From CAWBQO01 sp963790965 (GTDB taxonomy: Bacteria; Bacteroidota; Rhodothermia; Rhodothermales; DASSAV01): DNA of 64,000 nt. Below, one piece after another: positions 35,742-45,441 of this stretch (position 1 is its first letter; each line of letters begins with the position of its first letter). A program made the translations under genes and the position numbers. The notes beneath the pieces were generated by a model. It made no database searches, was not told where the DNA came from, and saw nothing but the letters and a program-made list of their open reading frames with translations. Location: NCBI GenBank assembly GCA_963790965.1, contig CAWBQO010000003.1, forward strand, positions 248,001 to 312,000. The letters are read 5' to 3'.

Positions 35742-36707
35742 ATGGACCTCGCCCAGACAGAACAGCCCCTCGCGAGCATGGACCCGGACCACCCGAGGCG
35801 CACGCCTGCGGTTAATCTGGCGCTCAACCTGTACAACAGTCCGCGCGAACGGATCATCGCGTGGCTGCTGGGTCTTAGTGCGCTCGTTAGCATTCTGACG
35901 ACCCTCGCCATCGCCGGCATTCTCATTTATGAGTCCATCGGGTTCTTTGCGGAAGTTTCCATCTTCCAGTTCCTGACGGAGTCGCGATGGACGCCGCAGT
36001 TCGTCGATCAGCATTTCGGCATCTGGCCGCTTCTTGCGGGGACGCTGCTCGTCACCTTGATCGCAGCCCTCGTGGCGCTGCCGCTGGGTCTTGCAAGTGC
36101 CGTGTACATCGGCGAGTATGCCCCCACCCGTCTTCGCAAATGGCTCAAGCCCGGTCTTGAACTACTCGCGGGAGTCCCGACCGTGGTGTACGGCTACTTT
36201 GCGCTGACGTTCGTCACGCCCGTTCTGCAATCGATCATACCCGGCATGGAAGTGTTCAACGCGCTGAGCGCAGGGATCGTGGTGGGCATCATGATCATCC
36301 CGGTAGTCGCGTCGCTGAGCGAGGACGCCATTCGGGCGGTACCGCGCGCGATGGGCGAGGCGGCTTATGCGCTTGGGGCGACCAAGATCGAAGTTGTTCT
36401 GCGGGTGCTCGTGCCCGGTGCCATCAGCGGCATCATGGCGAGCTTCATTCTCGCCCTGAGCCGGGCCATCGGAGAAACCATGATCGTCACGCTCGCAGCC
36501 GGCGCGACGCCTCGGCTGACGGCCAATCCGCTGGAGTCCATTCAGACCATGACGGCCTACATCGTTCAGATGAGCCTCGGCGACATTGCGCAGGGTTCCA
36601 TCGTATTTAAGAGCATCTTCGCCGTCGGCTTGCTGCTCTTCCTGATGACGCTCGGTATGAACCTGCTTGCCAACGCGATCATTCGCAAGTACAGGGAGCG
36701 GTACTGA
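35742..36707 (+). CDS. pstC: Phosphate ABC transporter permease PstC
   Basis: 321 residues, six predicted membrane helices. The EAA-loop region reads MGEAAYALGATKIEVVLRVLVPGAI; LSRAIGETMIVTLAAG is characteristic of PstC. It pairs with PstA, whose gene starts 2 bp after its stop, to form the channel driven by PstB. A hydrophilic N-terminus of about 35 residues precedes the first helix. Confidence 0.95.
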   Translation: MDLAQTEQPLASMDPDHPRRTPAVNLALNLYNSPRERIIAWLLGLSALVSILTTLAIAGILIYESIGFFAEVSIFQFLTESRWTPQFVDQHFGIWPLLAGTLLVTLIAALVALPLGLASAVYIGEYAPTRLRKWLKPGLELLAGVPTVVYGYFALTFVTPVLQSIIPGMEVFNALSAGIVVGIMIIPVVASLSEDAIRAVPRAMGEAAYALGATKIEVVLRVLVPGAISGIMASFILALSRAIGETMIVTLAAGATPRLTANPLESIQTMTAYIVQMSLGDIAQGSIVFKSIFAVGLLLFLMTLGMNLLANAIIRKYRERY

Positions 36708-36709
36708 TC

Positions 36710-37600
36710 ATGACCCAGACTACCTCAACGGAACGCCCGGTTTACAATGAGCGGGTTGCGCGCCGCAAGCGCATCGGCACCATCATGGGCGTCGTGTTCT
36801 TCGTCGCAACCCTTTTCAGCGTTGTCGTGCTGATTACGCTTATCGTGGACATTGCCATCGACGGCGTTCCGTGGCTGGACGCGCAGTTCCTGTCCAGCTA
36901 CCCGTCACGGCGTCCTGCAGCGGCAGGCATTCTCTCCGCCATCGTCGGTTCGTTCTGGATCATTGGTTTGACGGCGCTCATCTCGGTACCGGTAGGCGTC
37001 GCCTCGGCGGTTTTTCTCGAAGAGTACGCCACGCGCCACTGGTTCTTTTCAGTCGTTCAGGTGAACATCGCCAACCTCGCCGGCGTGCCGTCCGTCCTTT
37101 ACGGCATCCTCGGTCTCGCGCTGTTCGTGCGCTTTCTCGCGCTGCAGGCGAGTCTGATATCAGGCGCACTCACGATGAGCCTGCTCATTCTCCCCGTCCT
37201 CATCATCTCAACGCAGGAGGCGCTCCGGTCCGTCCCGCAGGGCATCCGCGAAACGGCGTACGCGCTGGGCGCAACTCGTTCGCAGGTAATCTGGAGCCAC
37301 TTGCTGCCGATTGCTGCACCCGGCATCATGACGGGCGTCATCCTTTCGCTAAGCCGCGCCATCGGCGAGACGGCCCCGCTGATCGTTGTCGGCGCAGCCA
37401 CGTTCGTGCCCTTTCTTCCGAGTTCGCTCACAGACCGGTTCACCGTCTTGCCGATCCAGATATTTAACTGGACCTCCCGTCCGCAAGCTGAGTTTCAGGA
37501 GCTTGCCGCTGCGGCTATCATCGTCTTGCTGCTCGTGCTGCTTCTCATGAACTTATCGGCCATCCTGCTTCGGAATCGTTTCGAAGGGCAGAGGAGTTAA
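36710..37600 (+). CDS. pstA: Phosphate ABC transporter permease PstA
   Basis: 296 residues, six membrane helices. Motifs LEEYATRHW, NLAGVPSVLYGILGLALFV, the EAA loop IRETAYALGATRSQVIWSHLLP and LSRAIGETAPLIVVG identify PstA. It starts 2 bp after pstC, suggesting translational coupling. PstA and PstC together form the inner-membrane pore. Confidence 0.95.
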   Translation: MTQTTSTERPVYNERVARRKRIGTIMGVVFFVATLFSVVVLITLIVDIAIDGVPWLDAQFLSSYPSRRPAAAGILSAIVGSFWIIGLTALISVPVGVASAVFLEEYATRHWFFSVVQVNIANLAGVPSVLYGILGLALFVRFLALQASLISGALTMSLLILPVLIISTQEALRSVPQGIRETAYALGATRSQVIWSHLLPIAAPGIMTGVILSLSRAIGETAPLIVVGAATFVPFLPSSLTDRFTVLPIQIFNWTSRPQAEFQELAAAAIIVLLLVLLLMNLSAILLRNRFEGQRS

Positions 37601-37685
37601 GCAAACAGCCCGAAACGCGAGTTCCTGCGCCGTTGGAGGAGGGAAGGCCGGGAGCGAAAGCAGAAACCAAGTACCAGGCCCCTTT

Positions 37686-38561
37686 ATGGCTGATCAGACC
37701 ACAACGCCCGAGCGCATCAAAGACGAGGCGGAAGCGCAAGAGCACGCCGAGCAGGACAGCGCCTACCCGTCTGCTCCCGTGCGGCAAGCGTCCGCACCGC
37801 CCCCTTCCGACGCGGCGGGCCGCAAGATCGAGATCCGCAACGTCAACTTCTGGTACGGGCCCAAGCAGGTGCTCAAGGACATCAGCATGAGCATCCCGGC
37901 CGGCGAAGTCACGGCCTTCATCGGTCCCTCGGGTTGCGGAAAGAGCACGCTGCTGCGCTGCCTGAACCGGATGAACGAGCTGATTCCGGAGACCCGGCTG
38001 GAGGGGGACATCCTGATCGACGGCCAGGACATCTATGGCAAGGCCGATCCGGTCATGGTTCGCCGCCGCATCGGCATGGTCTTTCAGAAGCCAAATCCAT
38101 TTCCAAAGACGATTTATCAGAACGTAATCTGGGGCGCGCTCATCAACGGCTTCAAAGGCAACCGCGATGAACTCGTCGAACGCAGCTTGCGGCAGGCCGC
38201 GCTGTGGGACGAGGTAAAAGACCGTCTTTCGGAGAATGCCTATGGCCTCAGCGGTGGACAGCAGCAGCGGCTTTGCATCGCCAGAACGCTCGCCGTCGAA
38301 CCGGACGTGGTGCTCATGGACGAGCCGGCGAGCGCGCTCGATCCTATCGCGACTTCCAAGCTCGAGGAAACGATTCGGGAACTCAAGTCGCGCTATACGA
38401 TCATAATCGTTACTCACAACATGCAGCAGGCTTCCCGCATCTCTGACTCAACGGCGTTCTTCTATATGGGCGAACTGATCGAGATGAACGAGACGGAGGC
38501 GCTCTTTACGAGGCCGAGCAATCAGCGGACGGAGGATTACATTACGGGACGCTTCGGCTGA
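37686..38561 (+). CDS. pstB: Phosphate ABC transporter ATPase PstB
   Basis: 291 residues. Walker A GPSGCGKST (80-88), Q-loop QKPNPFPKTIYQN, signature LSGGQQQR and Walker B VVLMDEP are intact. LRCLNRMNEL and the Pro-Phe-Pro Q-loop are PstB-specific. The first 45 residues form an extra acidic, Ala/Pro-rich tail absent from most PstB proteins; a start nearer residue 45 would lack a standard start codon nearby. It powers phosphate import. Confidence 0.95.
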   Translation: MADQTTTPERIKDEAEAQEHAEQDSAYPSAPVRQASAPPPSDAAGRKIEIRNVNFWYGPKQVLKDISMSIPAGEVTAFIGPSGCGKSTLLRCLNRMNELIPETRLEGDILIDGQDIYGKADPVMVRRRIGMVFQKPNPFPKTIYQNVIWGALINGFKGNRDELVERSLRQAALWDEVKDRLSENAYGLSGGQQQRLCIARTLAVEPDVVLMDEPASALDPIATSKLEETIRELKSRYTIIIVTHNMQQASRISDSTAFFYMGELIEMNETEALFTRPSNQRTEDYITGRFG

Positions 38562-38622
38562 CCCACTGCATCCCACCGCACTTTCCTTTACCGCCGCCGG
38601 GCGGCTTTAGCAGGACAAGATC

Positions 38623-39318
38623 ATGCCGTTGCACCGACACCTGGACGACGAAATCGTGAGGCTCCGCAACTTGCTTGTGGAAATGTCGAACCTCGTCGAC
38701 GAACAGCTCGCCGCCGCGATCAACGCCGTCACTTCGTGCGATCTCGACCTTGCCGACAAGGTGCGCCGCCGCGACGACGAGGTGGATTCGATGGAGCTGA
38801 TCATTGACCACCAGTGCGAACGCATCCTGGCACTATACACGCCGGTCGCGGTCGATCTCCGCCTCATCATCATGGCGGTGAAGATCAATTCCGATCTCGA
38901 ACGCATCGGCGACCACGCGAAAAACCTTGCGAAAAATACGCGGCACCTCGTCGACTATAGCCACATCATTCAGCGTACGCAGATCCTGGAAATGGCCGAC
39001 GTAGCGCGCTCGATCCTGCATGACGTGCAGGACGCTTTCATCAAGCGCGACAGGCTCCTCGCCCGCAAAGTCCTCGCTAAAGACAAGCAGGTGGACCGGC
39101 TGCACAAGGAGAGCCTCGAAACGCTCGCTCAGGTGATCCGCGAACATCCTGAATCCGCAGAAGCCATTGTTCACCTGATCAGCATGAGCAAGGCCGTCGA
39201 ACGCATCGCCGACCATGTCAAGAACATCGCCGAAGGCGTCGTCTTTCTCGTAGACGGGGTCGACATCCGCCACAGCCGCGCCAATCGCGCTCAGGACGAG
39301 GCGACGGAAGCGGGCTGA
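38623..39318 (+). CDS. phoU: Phosphate signalling protein PhoU
   Basis: 231 residues, all-helical, built of two similar three-helix bundles with the metal-cluster motif E/DxxxD (RIGDHAKNLAKN and RIADHVKNIAEG). It links transporter state to the PhoR/PhoB system and restrains uptake. It ends the pst operon; the convergent M28 peptidase gene ends 21 bp away. Confidence 0.94.
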   Translation: MPLHRHLDDEIVRLRNLLVEMSNLVDEQLAAAINAVTSCDLDLADKVRRRDDEVDSMELIIDHQCERILALYTPVAVDLRLIIMAVKINSDLERIGDHAKNLAKNTRHLVDYSHIIQRTQILEMADVARSILHDVQDAFIKRDRLLARKVLAKDKQVDRLHKESLETLAQVIREHPESAEAIVHLISMSKAVERIADHVKNIAEGVVFLVDGVDIRHSRANRAQDEATEAG

Positions 39319-39339
39319 TCCTGCGCCGAGCGGATCGGC

Positions 39340-40755
39340 TTAATGGGTGATCTGCGGGTACTCCCGTGGTAGCCGGTCGGGCATGTCGGCGATGACGTAC
39401 GCCATGACGGCCATCGCCGCGGTGCTAAGTGCCATCTCCCTCGGATCGAGCTTGTCGCCGGTGTCGGCCGCAGTGTGGTGATACCAGAAGTACCGCTCCG
39501 GCTCGACCCGCAGATCAAGCCCGGGCACGCCCTGCGCCATGATGGGGCTAATGTCCGCGCCGCCGCCGCCCGTACTCACGGTCGAGGCCCCGATCGGTGC
39601 CAGAAGCCCGGCAACGTCCTCGATCATCTGGTACGCCTCGGGCGACCCTGTAAAGCCGAAGCCAATGGGCTTAAAGACGCCGCCGTCCGTCTCGATCGCG
39701 AGAACATGATCTTTGAGGCTTTCCGCAAAGTCGTCCCGGTAGGTCCGGCCGCCACGCAGGCCGTTTTCCTCGTTCGTCCAGAGGACGAGCCGGATCGTGC
39801 GGCGGGGGCGAAGTCCAAGCTCCTGCAAGATTCGCAAGGCTTCCCACGAAACCATGCACCCGCCGGCATCATCCATCGCGCCCGTGCCCACGTCCCACGA
39901 GTCGATGTGCCCCCCGATCACCACGATCTCTTCCGGCTTCTCGCTGCCGCGAAGTTCTGCCACGACGTTCGCAGATTCCGCATCCGGAAGCGTCTGGGCA
40001 CCAAGATCAAGCCGGACCCGCACCGCTTGCCCGCGGTCTTGCATCCGCTGCAGCATCTCCGCGTCTTCCACCGTGATGGCCGCGTGGGGGATCGGCGCGG
40101 TGCCGTCCTCGTACCGCATCATTCCGGTGTGCGGCGTGTAGAGGGAGTGCGGGGTCACGGAGCGTACGAGGCTTCCGAGCGCCCCGGCCTGCGCCGCCTT
40201 GACGGCACCGACGGTGCGATAGGCGACCGTCTCGCCATAGGTGGTGAACGGCACGTTCCAAACGACGATCTTCCCGCTCGCTTCTTCCGCCCGCGCGGCA
40301 AGCTCGTCAAAGGAGCCAACGACCAGAACGTCCGCCTCGATGCCCCCCGCCGGCGTTCCTATGGTGCCTCCAAGCGCCGACAGGGCCAGGTTCGCCTTTC
40401 GCGGTTCCAGTAGTTGCAGCGATTCCGCGCCGCGTACCCAGTGGGGCACCATGACGGGCATCGTACGCACTTCTTCAAGACCGTCGCGCTTCATCTGCCC
40501 TTCGGCCCACGCGATCGCCTCCTCGAGGGCGGCAGTGCCGCTGAGCCGCGGACCGAAAGTGTCGGTCATGTACAACATCCGCTCGTATGCGCTGCTGTCG
40601 GCGACCGCCCGTTCGATGATGGCATTTGCCTGATCGGCGTAGGCCGCCTGGATCGAAGAGCGGGGAGACGGCTGTGACTGCGCAGGCCTGGCGAAAGGAA
40701 GGCCGAGCAGAAGCGCGGCGAGTAGCGGAGCGAAAAGGGAGGAGCGGAGAGGCAT
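39340..40755 (-). CDS. M28-family metallopeptidase (carboxypeptidase Q-like)
   Basis: 471 residues from ATG 40755 (an ATG 10 codons upstream is possible but lies in a hairpin). A signal peptide (FAPLLAALLLGLPFARPAQS) exports it. Zinc ligands follow the M28 order: GGHIDSWDVGTGAMDDAGG (His, Asp), NEENG (Glu pair), IETDGG (Asp), YHHTAADT (His). A PA-type insert (about residues 145-260) precedes the catalytic half, as in plasma glutamate carboxypeptidase. It should release amino acids from small peptides in the periplasm. Confidence 0.9.
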   Translation of the reverse strand: MPLRSSLFAPLLAALLLGLPFARPAQSQPSPRSSIQAAYADQANAIIERAVADSSAYERMLYMTDTFGPRLSGTAALEEAIAWAEGQMKRDGLEEVRTMPVMVPHWVRGAESLQLLEPRKANLALSALGGTIGTPAGGIEADVLVVGSFDELAARAEEASGKIVVWNVPFTTYGETVAYRTVGAVKAAQAGALGSLVRSVTPHSLYTPHTGMMRYEDGTAPIPHAAITVEDAEMLQRMQDRGQAVRVRLDLGAQTLPDAESANVVAELRGSEKPEEIVVIGGHIDSWDVGTGAMDDAGGCMVSWEALRILQELGLRPRRTIRLVLWTNEENGLRGGRTYRDDFAESLKDHVLAIETDGGVFKPIGFGFTGSPEAYQMIEDVAGLLAPIGASTVSTGGGGADISPIMAQGVPGLDLRVEPERYFWYHHTAADTGDKLDPREMALSTAAMAVMAYVIADMPDRLPREYPQITH

Positions 40756-40774
40756 ACCGGTGGTGCAGAATAGA

Positions 40775-40809
40775 AGAAGGAGCATTCACTTACGGCAAAT
40801 GCTCCTTCT
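40775..40809 (-). terminator. Perfect inverted repeat after response regulator
   Basis: A 12-bp perfect stem agaaggagcatt/aatgctccttct with an 11-nt loop lies 34 bp after the response regulator stop and 20 bp before the M28 start. On the minus strand it is followed by ATTCT, a weak U-run. It may terminate, or partly attenuate, transcription into the peptidase gene. Confidence 0.4.
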
Positions 40810-40842
40810 CGTTCCACTTCTGGAAGCCACTCATGCCGGATG

Positions 40843-41586
40843 CTACTGGCCGGAGGCTTGTTCTATGCGTTGCGCCCCGACGAGCTTGTAGCCGATTCCA
40901 TAAACGCTCTGGATGGGCCACGTCTCCTCGTCCTCTCCGTCCATGACCTTGCGGAGCGCGTTCACGTGCCGGTCGATGGTGCGCGTCTCGACGTCGCTCG
41001 GAAGCTCCCAAACATCCCTCAGAAGCTGCTTGCGCGAGACGGTGCGGCCTCGATGCAGGATCAGGTAGCGAAGCAAGCGAAACTCGAGGTCGGTAAGCTC
41101 CACCGGCTCGCCCTCGCGGCTCGCGTGGTTGGCGGAAAGATCTACTCTGAGGCCTCCGACGTCGTAGGAACCCGTTGCCTCGTCCGGCGAGTTGGCCACG
41201 CGGCGCAGAATGGCGTTGATGCGGGCAAGAAACTCCTCCGTAGCGAATGGCTTCGTGATGTAATCGTCCGCCCCCAGTTCGAAGGCTCGCATCTTGTCCT
41301 CGTGAGCACCGAGGCCGGTGAGCATGAGTATCGGCGCATGGACGCCCCGGGCGCGCACTTCCCGCAAAATGTCAAACCCGCTGATGCCCGGCAGCTTCGC
41401 GTCGAGTACGAGCAAATCAAAGCCCGGCAGGGTAACGGCGGCATCGAGGCCTTTATTGCCGTCGCCCACGAGCGTCACGTGAAATCCCTGCGATTCGAGG
41501 AATAACTGCAGTCCCGTGCTGAGCTGCGGATCATCCTCGACCACCAGCAAGCGGGCGTTTGTACCGGAATGGGTATGTTCAGCCAT
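40843..41586 (-). CDS. Orphan OmpR/PhoB-family response regulator
   Basis: 247 residues from ATG 41586, preceded by aggaa. Receiver: VVEDDP, phosphoacceptor D62 in VLDAKLPG, K112 in YITKPF. Winged helix: LTDLEFRLLRYLI, TIDRHVNALRK, SVYGIGYKLV. No kinase gene is adjacent. It lies just past the pst-phoU operon, 1.5 kb away on the other strand, so a PhoB-like role in phosphate response is plausible but not shown. Confidence 0.92.
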   Translation of the reverse strand: MAEHTHSGTNARLLVVEDDPQLSTGLQLFLESQGFHVTLVGDGNKGLDAAVTLPGFDLLVLDAKLPGISGFDILREVRARGVHAPILMLTGLGAHEDKMRAFELGADDYITKPFATEEFLARINAILRRVANSPDEATGSYDVGGLRVDLSANHASREGEPVELTDLEFRLLRYLILHRGRTVSRKQLLRDVWELPSDVETRTIDRHVNALRKVMDGEDEETWPIQSVYGIGYKLVGAQRIEQASGQ

Positions 41587-41897
41587 CGGTTCTTGTCCTG
41601 TCGTCGTTTGAAAGTACTGATCTGAGGAACCCGCCTTCGCGCCGGGCCGGCGAAAAGGCATCCTGTTCAGCAAAGGTAGAACAGAATCTGCCCCGCTCCA
41701 TGCCGCCGCGCATTCGGCGCGGAAAAGTTACCCGACCGGTGCATGGCGGCCGCCTCCATTAAGCCCGCAACCTCCGGCACCCTGGTCGGCTGCGGCCGAA
41801 GGGGCGTTTAGACGCCGGCGCGTAGAAACTTGCCGATCCTCCTTGCCGTTGCCGTGCCTTTGTCCTTCCTCACGATCAACGAATCAATCGCTCCTTG
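41587..41897. other. Divergent intergenic region
   Basis: 311 bp between the regulator and the zapE-like gene, transcribed away from each other. It should hold both promoters. GC-rich short inverted repeats (for example gccgcgcattcggcgcgg near 41701) are present. No gene or RNA is recognised. Confidence 0.4.
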
Positions 41898-42920
41898 ATG
41901 GTTCCCCCTGCACGGTACGCGGATTCGACGTTCGCCGCCTATGTGCCGCAAACACAGAGCCAGCACGATGCGCTCGATGCCGCCCGGGCTTTCGTCGCTC
42001 ATCTGCAGAAGCAGAGCAGACGCCGGCTCCGCTTGGGGCGCGCGCTGCGGCGGCGGTCGCGCGCCGAGTGGAAGGGGCTGTATCTCGTCGGACCAGTTGG
42101 CACGGGCAAGACGCACCTGCTCGCGGCCATGTACTTTGCCCTCCACCCGCAGGTGCCTTGTGCCTTTATGCACTCGAGTGAGCTTTTCCGCGCCTCCACA
42201 CCGCCGGAGCGGTATGCGGATGAGCTTGCCGCCGCGTATCGCGTGCTGTGCCTTGACGAAGTCGAGCTTGACGATCCGGCCAATGAAGCTCGCCTCATAG
42301 TGGTGCTCAAGCGGCTCGAACGCAAGGGCGTCATTCTGCTTGCGACGAGCAATGTGGAGCCGGAGCGCTTTCTTTCGACCCACCTCGGCAACGACCGATT
42401 CCGGCGGTTCTTGAACGAAGAGTTCAGAAGACACTACCGGGTGGTTCTGGTCGAGGGGCGCGACTATCGCCTCGGCCAGGGCAAGAGCGGGCGCGCCTGG
42501 ATCGGCCCCGCCGCCGTCACCGGCCGCCGGATCGAGGAAGTGTTTAGAGAGGACGGGCGGGACGCGCTATGGCTGCCCTTCGAGGAGTTCATTGAACTAT
42601 CCTCGTCGACCGAGCACCGGCGACTGATCCAGCAGCTGAGCGCGCGCGCATCGCTCTACCTGGTGAACATACGAATCCGGGACACGGACGACGCGCTCCG
42701 GCTGTTGCGGGTCGTGGACGATCTGTACCGCCTGCCCGCGCCGCCGGTGGTGTACTATTCGTCCGAACAAGATCCTTCGGAATGGTTTGTCGCCGGCAGC
42801 GGCAGCGGGGGCATCGAGGCAGGGATTGCCGAAAAGTTCAGCCGGACTACCTCGCGCCTCGCGGCCATGTGCGAAATTGAGGATCTTCGCAATACCGCCC
42901 CGGCAGGTGTCCGCCCGTAG
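41898..42920 (+). CDS. zapE: ZapE/AFG1-like AAA+ ATPase
   Basis: 340 residues from ATG 41898; a TTG directly before it is an alternative. Walker A is GPVGTGKT (65-72), Walker B CLDEVELDD (D120, E121), and a sensor-like ATSNVEPE follows. The closing VEGRDYRLG and LPFEEF segment match the AFG1/ZapE group. In E. coli ZapE acts on the late Z-ring; in mitochondria AFG1 handles membrane proteins. The last 60 residues after LYRLPAPPVVYYSS are unusual and of unknown use. Function is by family. Confidence 0.82.
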   Translation: MVPPARYADSTFAAYVPQTQSQHDALDAARAFVAHLQKQSRRRLRLGRALRRRSRAEWKGLYLVGPVGTGKTHLLAAMYFALHPQVPCAFMHSSELFRASTPPERYADELAAAYRVLCLDEVELDDPANEARLIVVLKRLERKGVILLATSNVEPERFLSTHLGNDRFRRFLNEEFRRHYRVVLVEGRDYRLGQGKSGRAWIGPAAVTGRRIEEVFREDGRDALWLPFEEFIELSSSTEHRRLIQQLSARASLYLVNIRIRDTDDALRLLRVVDDLYRLPAPPVVYYSSEQDPSEWFVAGSGSGGIEAGIAEKFSRTTSRLAAMCEIEDLRNTAPAGVRP

Positions 42921-43297
42921 CACCCGGCCTGCGGACGCCTGTTCAAGCCCGCTGCCCGCGTCCACATTCCTGTCGACTTTCGACACCGTTCATGCTGCAC
43001 GAAGTGAAGGATCTATGCTACCGCCGAGTTGAGACGCTTCGCTGCGCGCAAAAAGACGCTGCAAGGCCGTCGCTGGATTCCCGCGAAGGGCGCTTCCCCG
43101 CAAAGTGCGGAGCGTGACAAATCAACACGCTGCAGCCGATTGCCGGTTCTTGCGTGCCGGGCTTTCCCTTACGGCTTTGTTTCGCTGCGCACTACGCGCG
43201 AAAATGGCAGCGCCCTGCAACTATATAGTGCGGCGTGAAGCTTATTTGGCGTAGGGCTTGCCCCTATTTGGTCCTCCCAATTAAAACCGAGGGACCT
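42921..43297. other. Intergenic stretch before stress-protein pair
   Basis: 377 bp without a supported gene. Close to the downstream gene, atttgg occurs twice about 26 bp apart (near 43243 and 43266), and a ggcgtagggcttgccccta segment lies between. This may be the promoter of the universal stress genes, but no standard motif is certain. Confidence 0.35.
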
Positions 43298-44242
43298 ATG
43301 TTGCATCTTGACCGCGTCCTGCTCGCTTACGACTTTTCCCAGTGCTCCGAACACGCCGCGCCCTTTGCGGCCGATCTGTCCGCCCGTGCCGATTCGGATC
43401 TCCACGTCCTCTATGTGGACGTGCTGCCGTGGGAGGTCTACGAGCTTCCTCCCGTGTCTGCGCCGGACAGCGCGGAGCTGACGGAGCGGCTGCAGAAGGC
43501 GCTTGCGCCCGTCGAGGGGCGTCCGTTGCCCGCGGAGCGCATTCATAGCTCCGTGGTTCACGACGTTGCTGCAGCGCCGGCTTTGCTTCAGTATGCGGAC
43601 CGGCAGAACATCGATCTTGTTGTGCTCGGCACCCACGGCCGCCGCGGGCTAAGGCACCTGATGCTCGGCAGCGTCGCCGAAGAAGTGGTACGGCGCGCGA
43701 CTTGCCCGGTCCTGACGGTCCACCATTGCGACAAGGTAGCCCCGACGCAGATCCGACGGCTGCTCGTCCCAATCGATTTCTCCCCTTCGTCCCTGCGGGC
43801 GCTTGAACAGGCCAGGGTCATGGCGGAGATGTACGACGCGCCCATCGACCTCCTCTTCGTCGCGGAAACGAGGAAAGTGGCGCTCTTTAATGATACCGGT
43901 CTGCCCGTGTTCAGCGAGATTGCGCCGGATGAAGAGATTGTCGGCCATGCTTCGGAAGCGCTTCGTCAGGCGGCTGCCCAGGCAGGCTTGCGTCCCGAAC
44001 AGGTGATGGCGCATGTGCGCGCCGGGCATCCGGATCGCGAGATTGCGGCACTCGCCCGCGAGCGACAATCGGACCTGGTCGTGCTGGCCACGCACGGCGT
44101 CTCAGCGCTCAGGCACTTCTTGATGGGGAGCGTTGCCGAACGGGTGGTCCGATCTGCACCATGCCCCGTTCTGACGCTTCGCGCGTTCGGTCGTGATCTT
44201 TCCGATCCCCCGCACACGGAGGAGACGGCGTTTACCCAATGA
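43298..44242 (+). CDS. Tandem universal stress protein (two UspA domains), first copy
   Basis: 314 residues from ATG 43298, ribosome site gaggga. Two UspA domains (about 1-150 and 155-305) each end in the ATP-binding GxxGxRxxxxGSxxxxV-type loop: THGRRGLRHLMLGSVAEEVV and THGVSALRHFLMGSVAERVV; the second has lost the first glycines (GVSAL). Such proteins bind ATP or act as stress chaperones in the cytoplasm. A second tandem Usp gene follows after 55 bp, so the two form an operon. Confidence 0.9.
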   Translation: MLHLDRVLLAYDFSQCSEHAAPFAADLSARADSDLHVLYVDVLPWEVYELPPVSAPDSAELTERLQKALAPVEGRPLPAERIHSSVVHDVAAAPALLQYADRQNIDLVVLGTHGRRGLRHLMLGSVAEEVVRRATCPVLTVHHCDKVAPTQIRRLLVPIDFSPSSLRALEQARVMAEMYDAPIDLLFVAETRKVALFNDTGLPVFSEIAPDEEIVGHASEALRQAAAQAGLRPEQVMAHVRAGHPDREIAALARERQSDLVVLATHGVSALRHFLMGSVAERVVRSAPCPVLTLRAFGRDLSDPPHTEETAFTQ

Positions 44243-44297
44243 CATCGGCTATGTAAACTCATCTGCTGCAACGCTCACAAAAACAAGGAGGTCGACC

Positions 44298-45242
44298 ATG
44301 CTGAACATCAACCGAATCCTGTTCCCGACCGATCTCTCCGAAACTGCGGAAGGAGCGTTTGGCTACGCCATTCAACTGGCTAAGACATGCGGTGCCGAAA
44401 TCCACGTGCTCAACGTGCGTGCGCCGCGTACGCCCGAAACCGACGGGGCGTTCGCGTTCGTCCATGCGGAGGATGAAAGCGCCGGCATCTGGTCGGAAGC
44501 CAACCGCACGGTCGACCTAAAGGGCGGCGTTCGCGTCGTCCATGCGCAAGTACATACAGCCCCCGTGGTTCAAGGCATAACCGAATACGCGGCGCAAGAA
44601 GGCATGGATGTCATCGTCATGGGCACGCACGGCCGCGGTGGACTGGCCCGCCTGTTCCTGGGCGGCGTCACGAGCGGCGTGGCGCAGAAGTCGTGCTGTC
44701 CGGTGCTTGCGGTGCATGAGAACGCTCGCGAGGACGTGCCGAAGATGAAAACCATTCTCGCTGCCGTGGACTTCTCGCGCTACTCCCGCTCCGTCGTGGA
44801 AGCGGCGTCGGACCTGGCGCGATCCTTCGGGGCGGAGTTGTTTCTCCTCCACGTGCTCGAAGTGCCCGACATTATGCCCGATGCCGCGCTCCTGCCCATC
44901 GTTCCTCCTGACGTGACGGGCGTGGTCCGCGAAGCTCAGGAGCGGCTCGTCCGCGATGTTGAAGGGCTGGACCTCCGCTACAAAGTCGACGTTCGCGTCG
45001 GCGACGCGGCTGTCGCGATCGCGGAATGCGCTGAGGAAATTAGGGCAAACCTCATCGTCCTTGCGTCGCACGGGCATACCGGCCTTGGACGCCTGCTCAT
45101 GGGCGGCACGACAGAGCGGATTCTGGAGGTTGCCGGCTGCCCGGTCTTTATCGTAAAGTCAGAAGGAAGCCGCCACGTGTCCGAGAAGACCTTGCCGGTA
45201 GCCTCATCTGTTTGGCGCTCGGATCAGGTCGAAGAACGGTAG
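44298..45242 (+). CDS. Tandem universal stress protein, second copy
   Basis: 314 residues from ATG 44298 behind the strongest ribosome site of the pair (aaggaggt). Two UspA domains: THGRGGLARLFLGGVTSGVA closes the first and SHGHTGLGRLLMGGTTERIL the second, both with an intact nucleotide-binding pattern. It equals the upstream copy in length but differs widely in sequence, so the duplication is old. The tail after VFIVKSEG is polar and probably disordered. Confidence 0.9.
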   Translation: MLNINRILFPTDLSETAEGAFGYAIQLAKTCGAEIHVLNVRAPRTPETDGAFAFVHAEDESAGIWSEANRTVDLKGGVRVVHAQVHTAPVVQGITEYAAQEGMDVIVMGTHGRGGLARLFLGGVTSGVAQKSCCPVLAVHENAREDVPKMKTILAAVDFSRYSRSVVEAASDLARSFGAELFLLHVLEVPDIMPDAALLPIVPPDVTGVVREAQERLVRDVEGLDLRYKVDVRVGDAAVAIAECAEEIRANLIVLASHGHTGLGRLLMGGTTERILEVAGCPVFIVKSEGSRHVSEKTLPVASSVWRSDQVEER

Positions 45243-45441
45243 CGCCGGCACAGCAAAGGAGGGAAGGCAGGGCCTACGCAAAATTGAGCAGCTTCGCCGC
45301 GCGCGATGTGCGCATTGCGTTTATATTGCGCCACGTGTCTGTTCGCGAGTGCCGGATTTGCGGCGCGTGGCAAGTAGCACGCGGCACCAACGCGCAAACG
45401 TGTGGAAGCAGACGGAGCCTCATTCTTAGACCAATAGCAGT

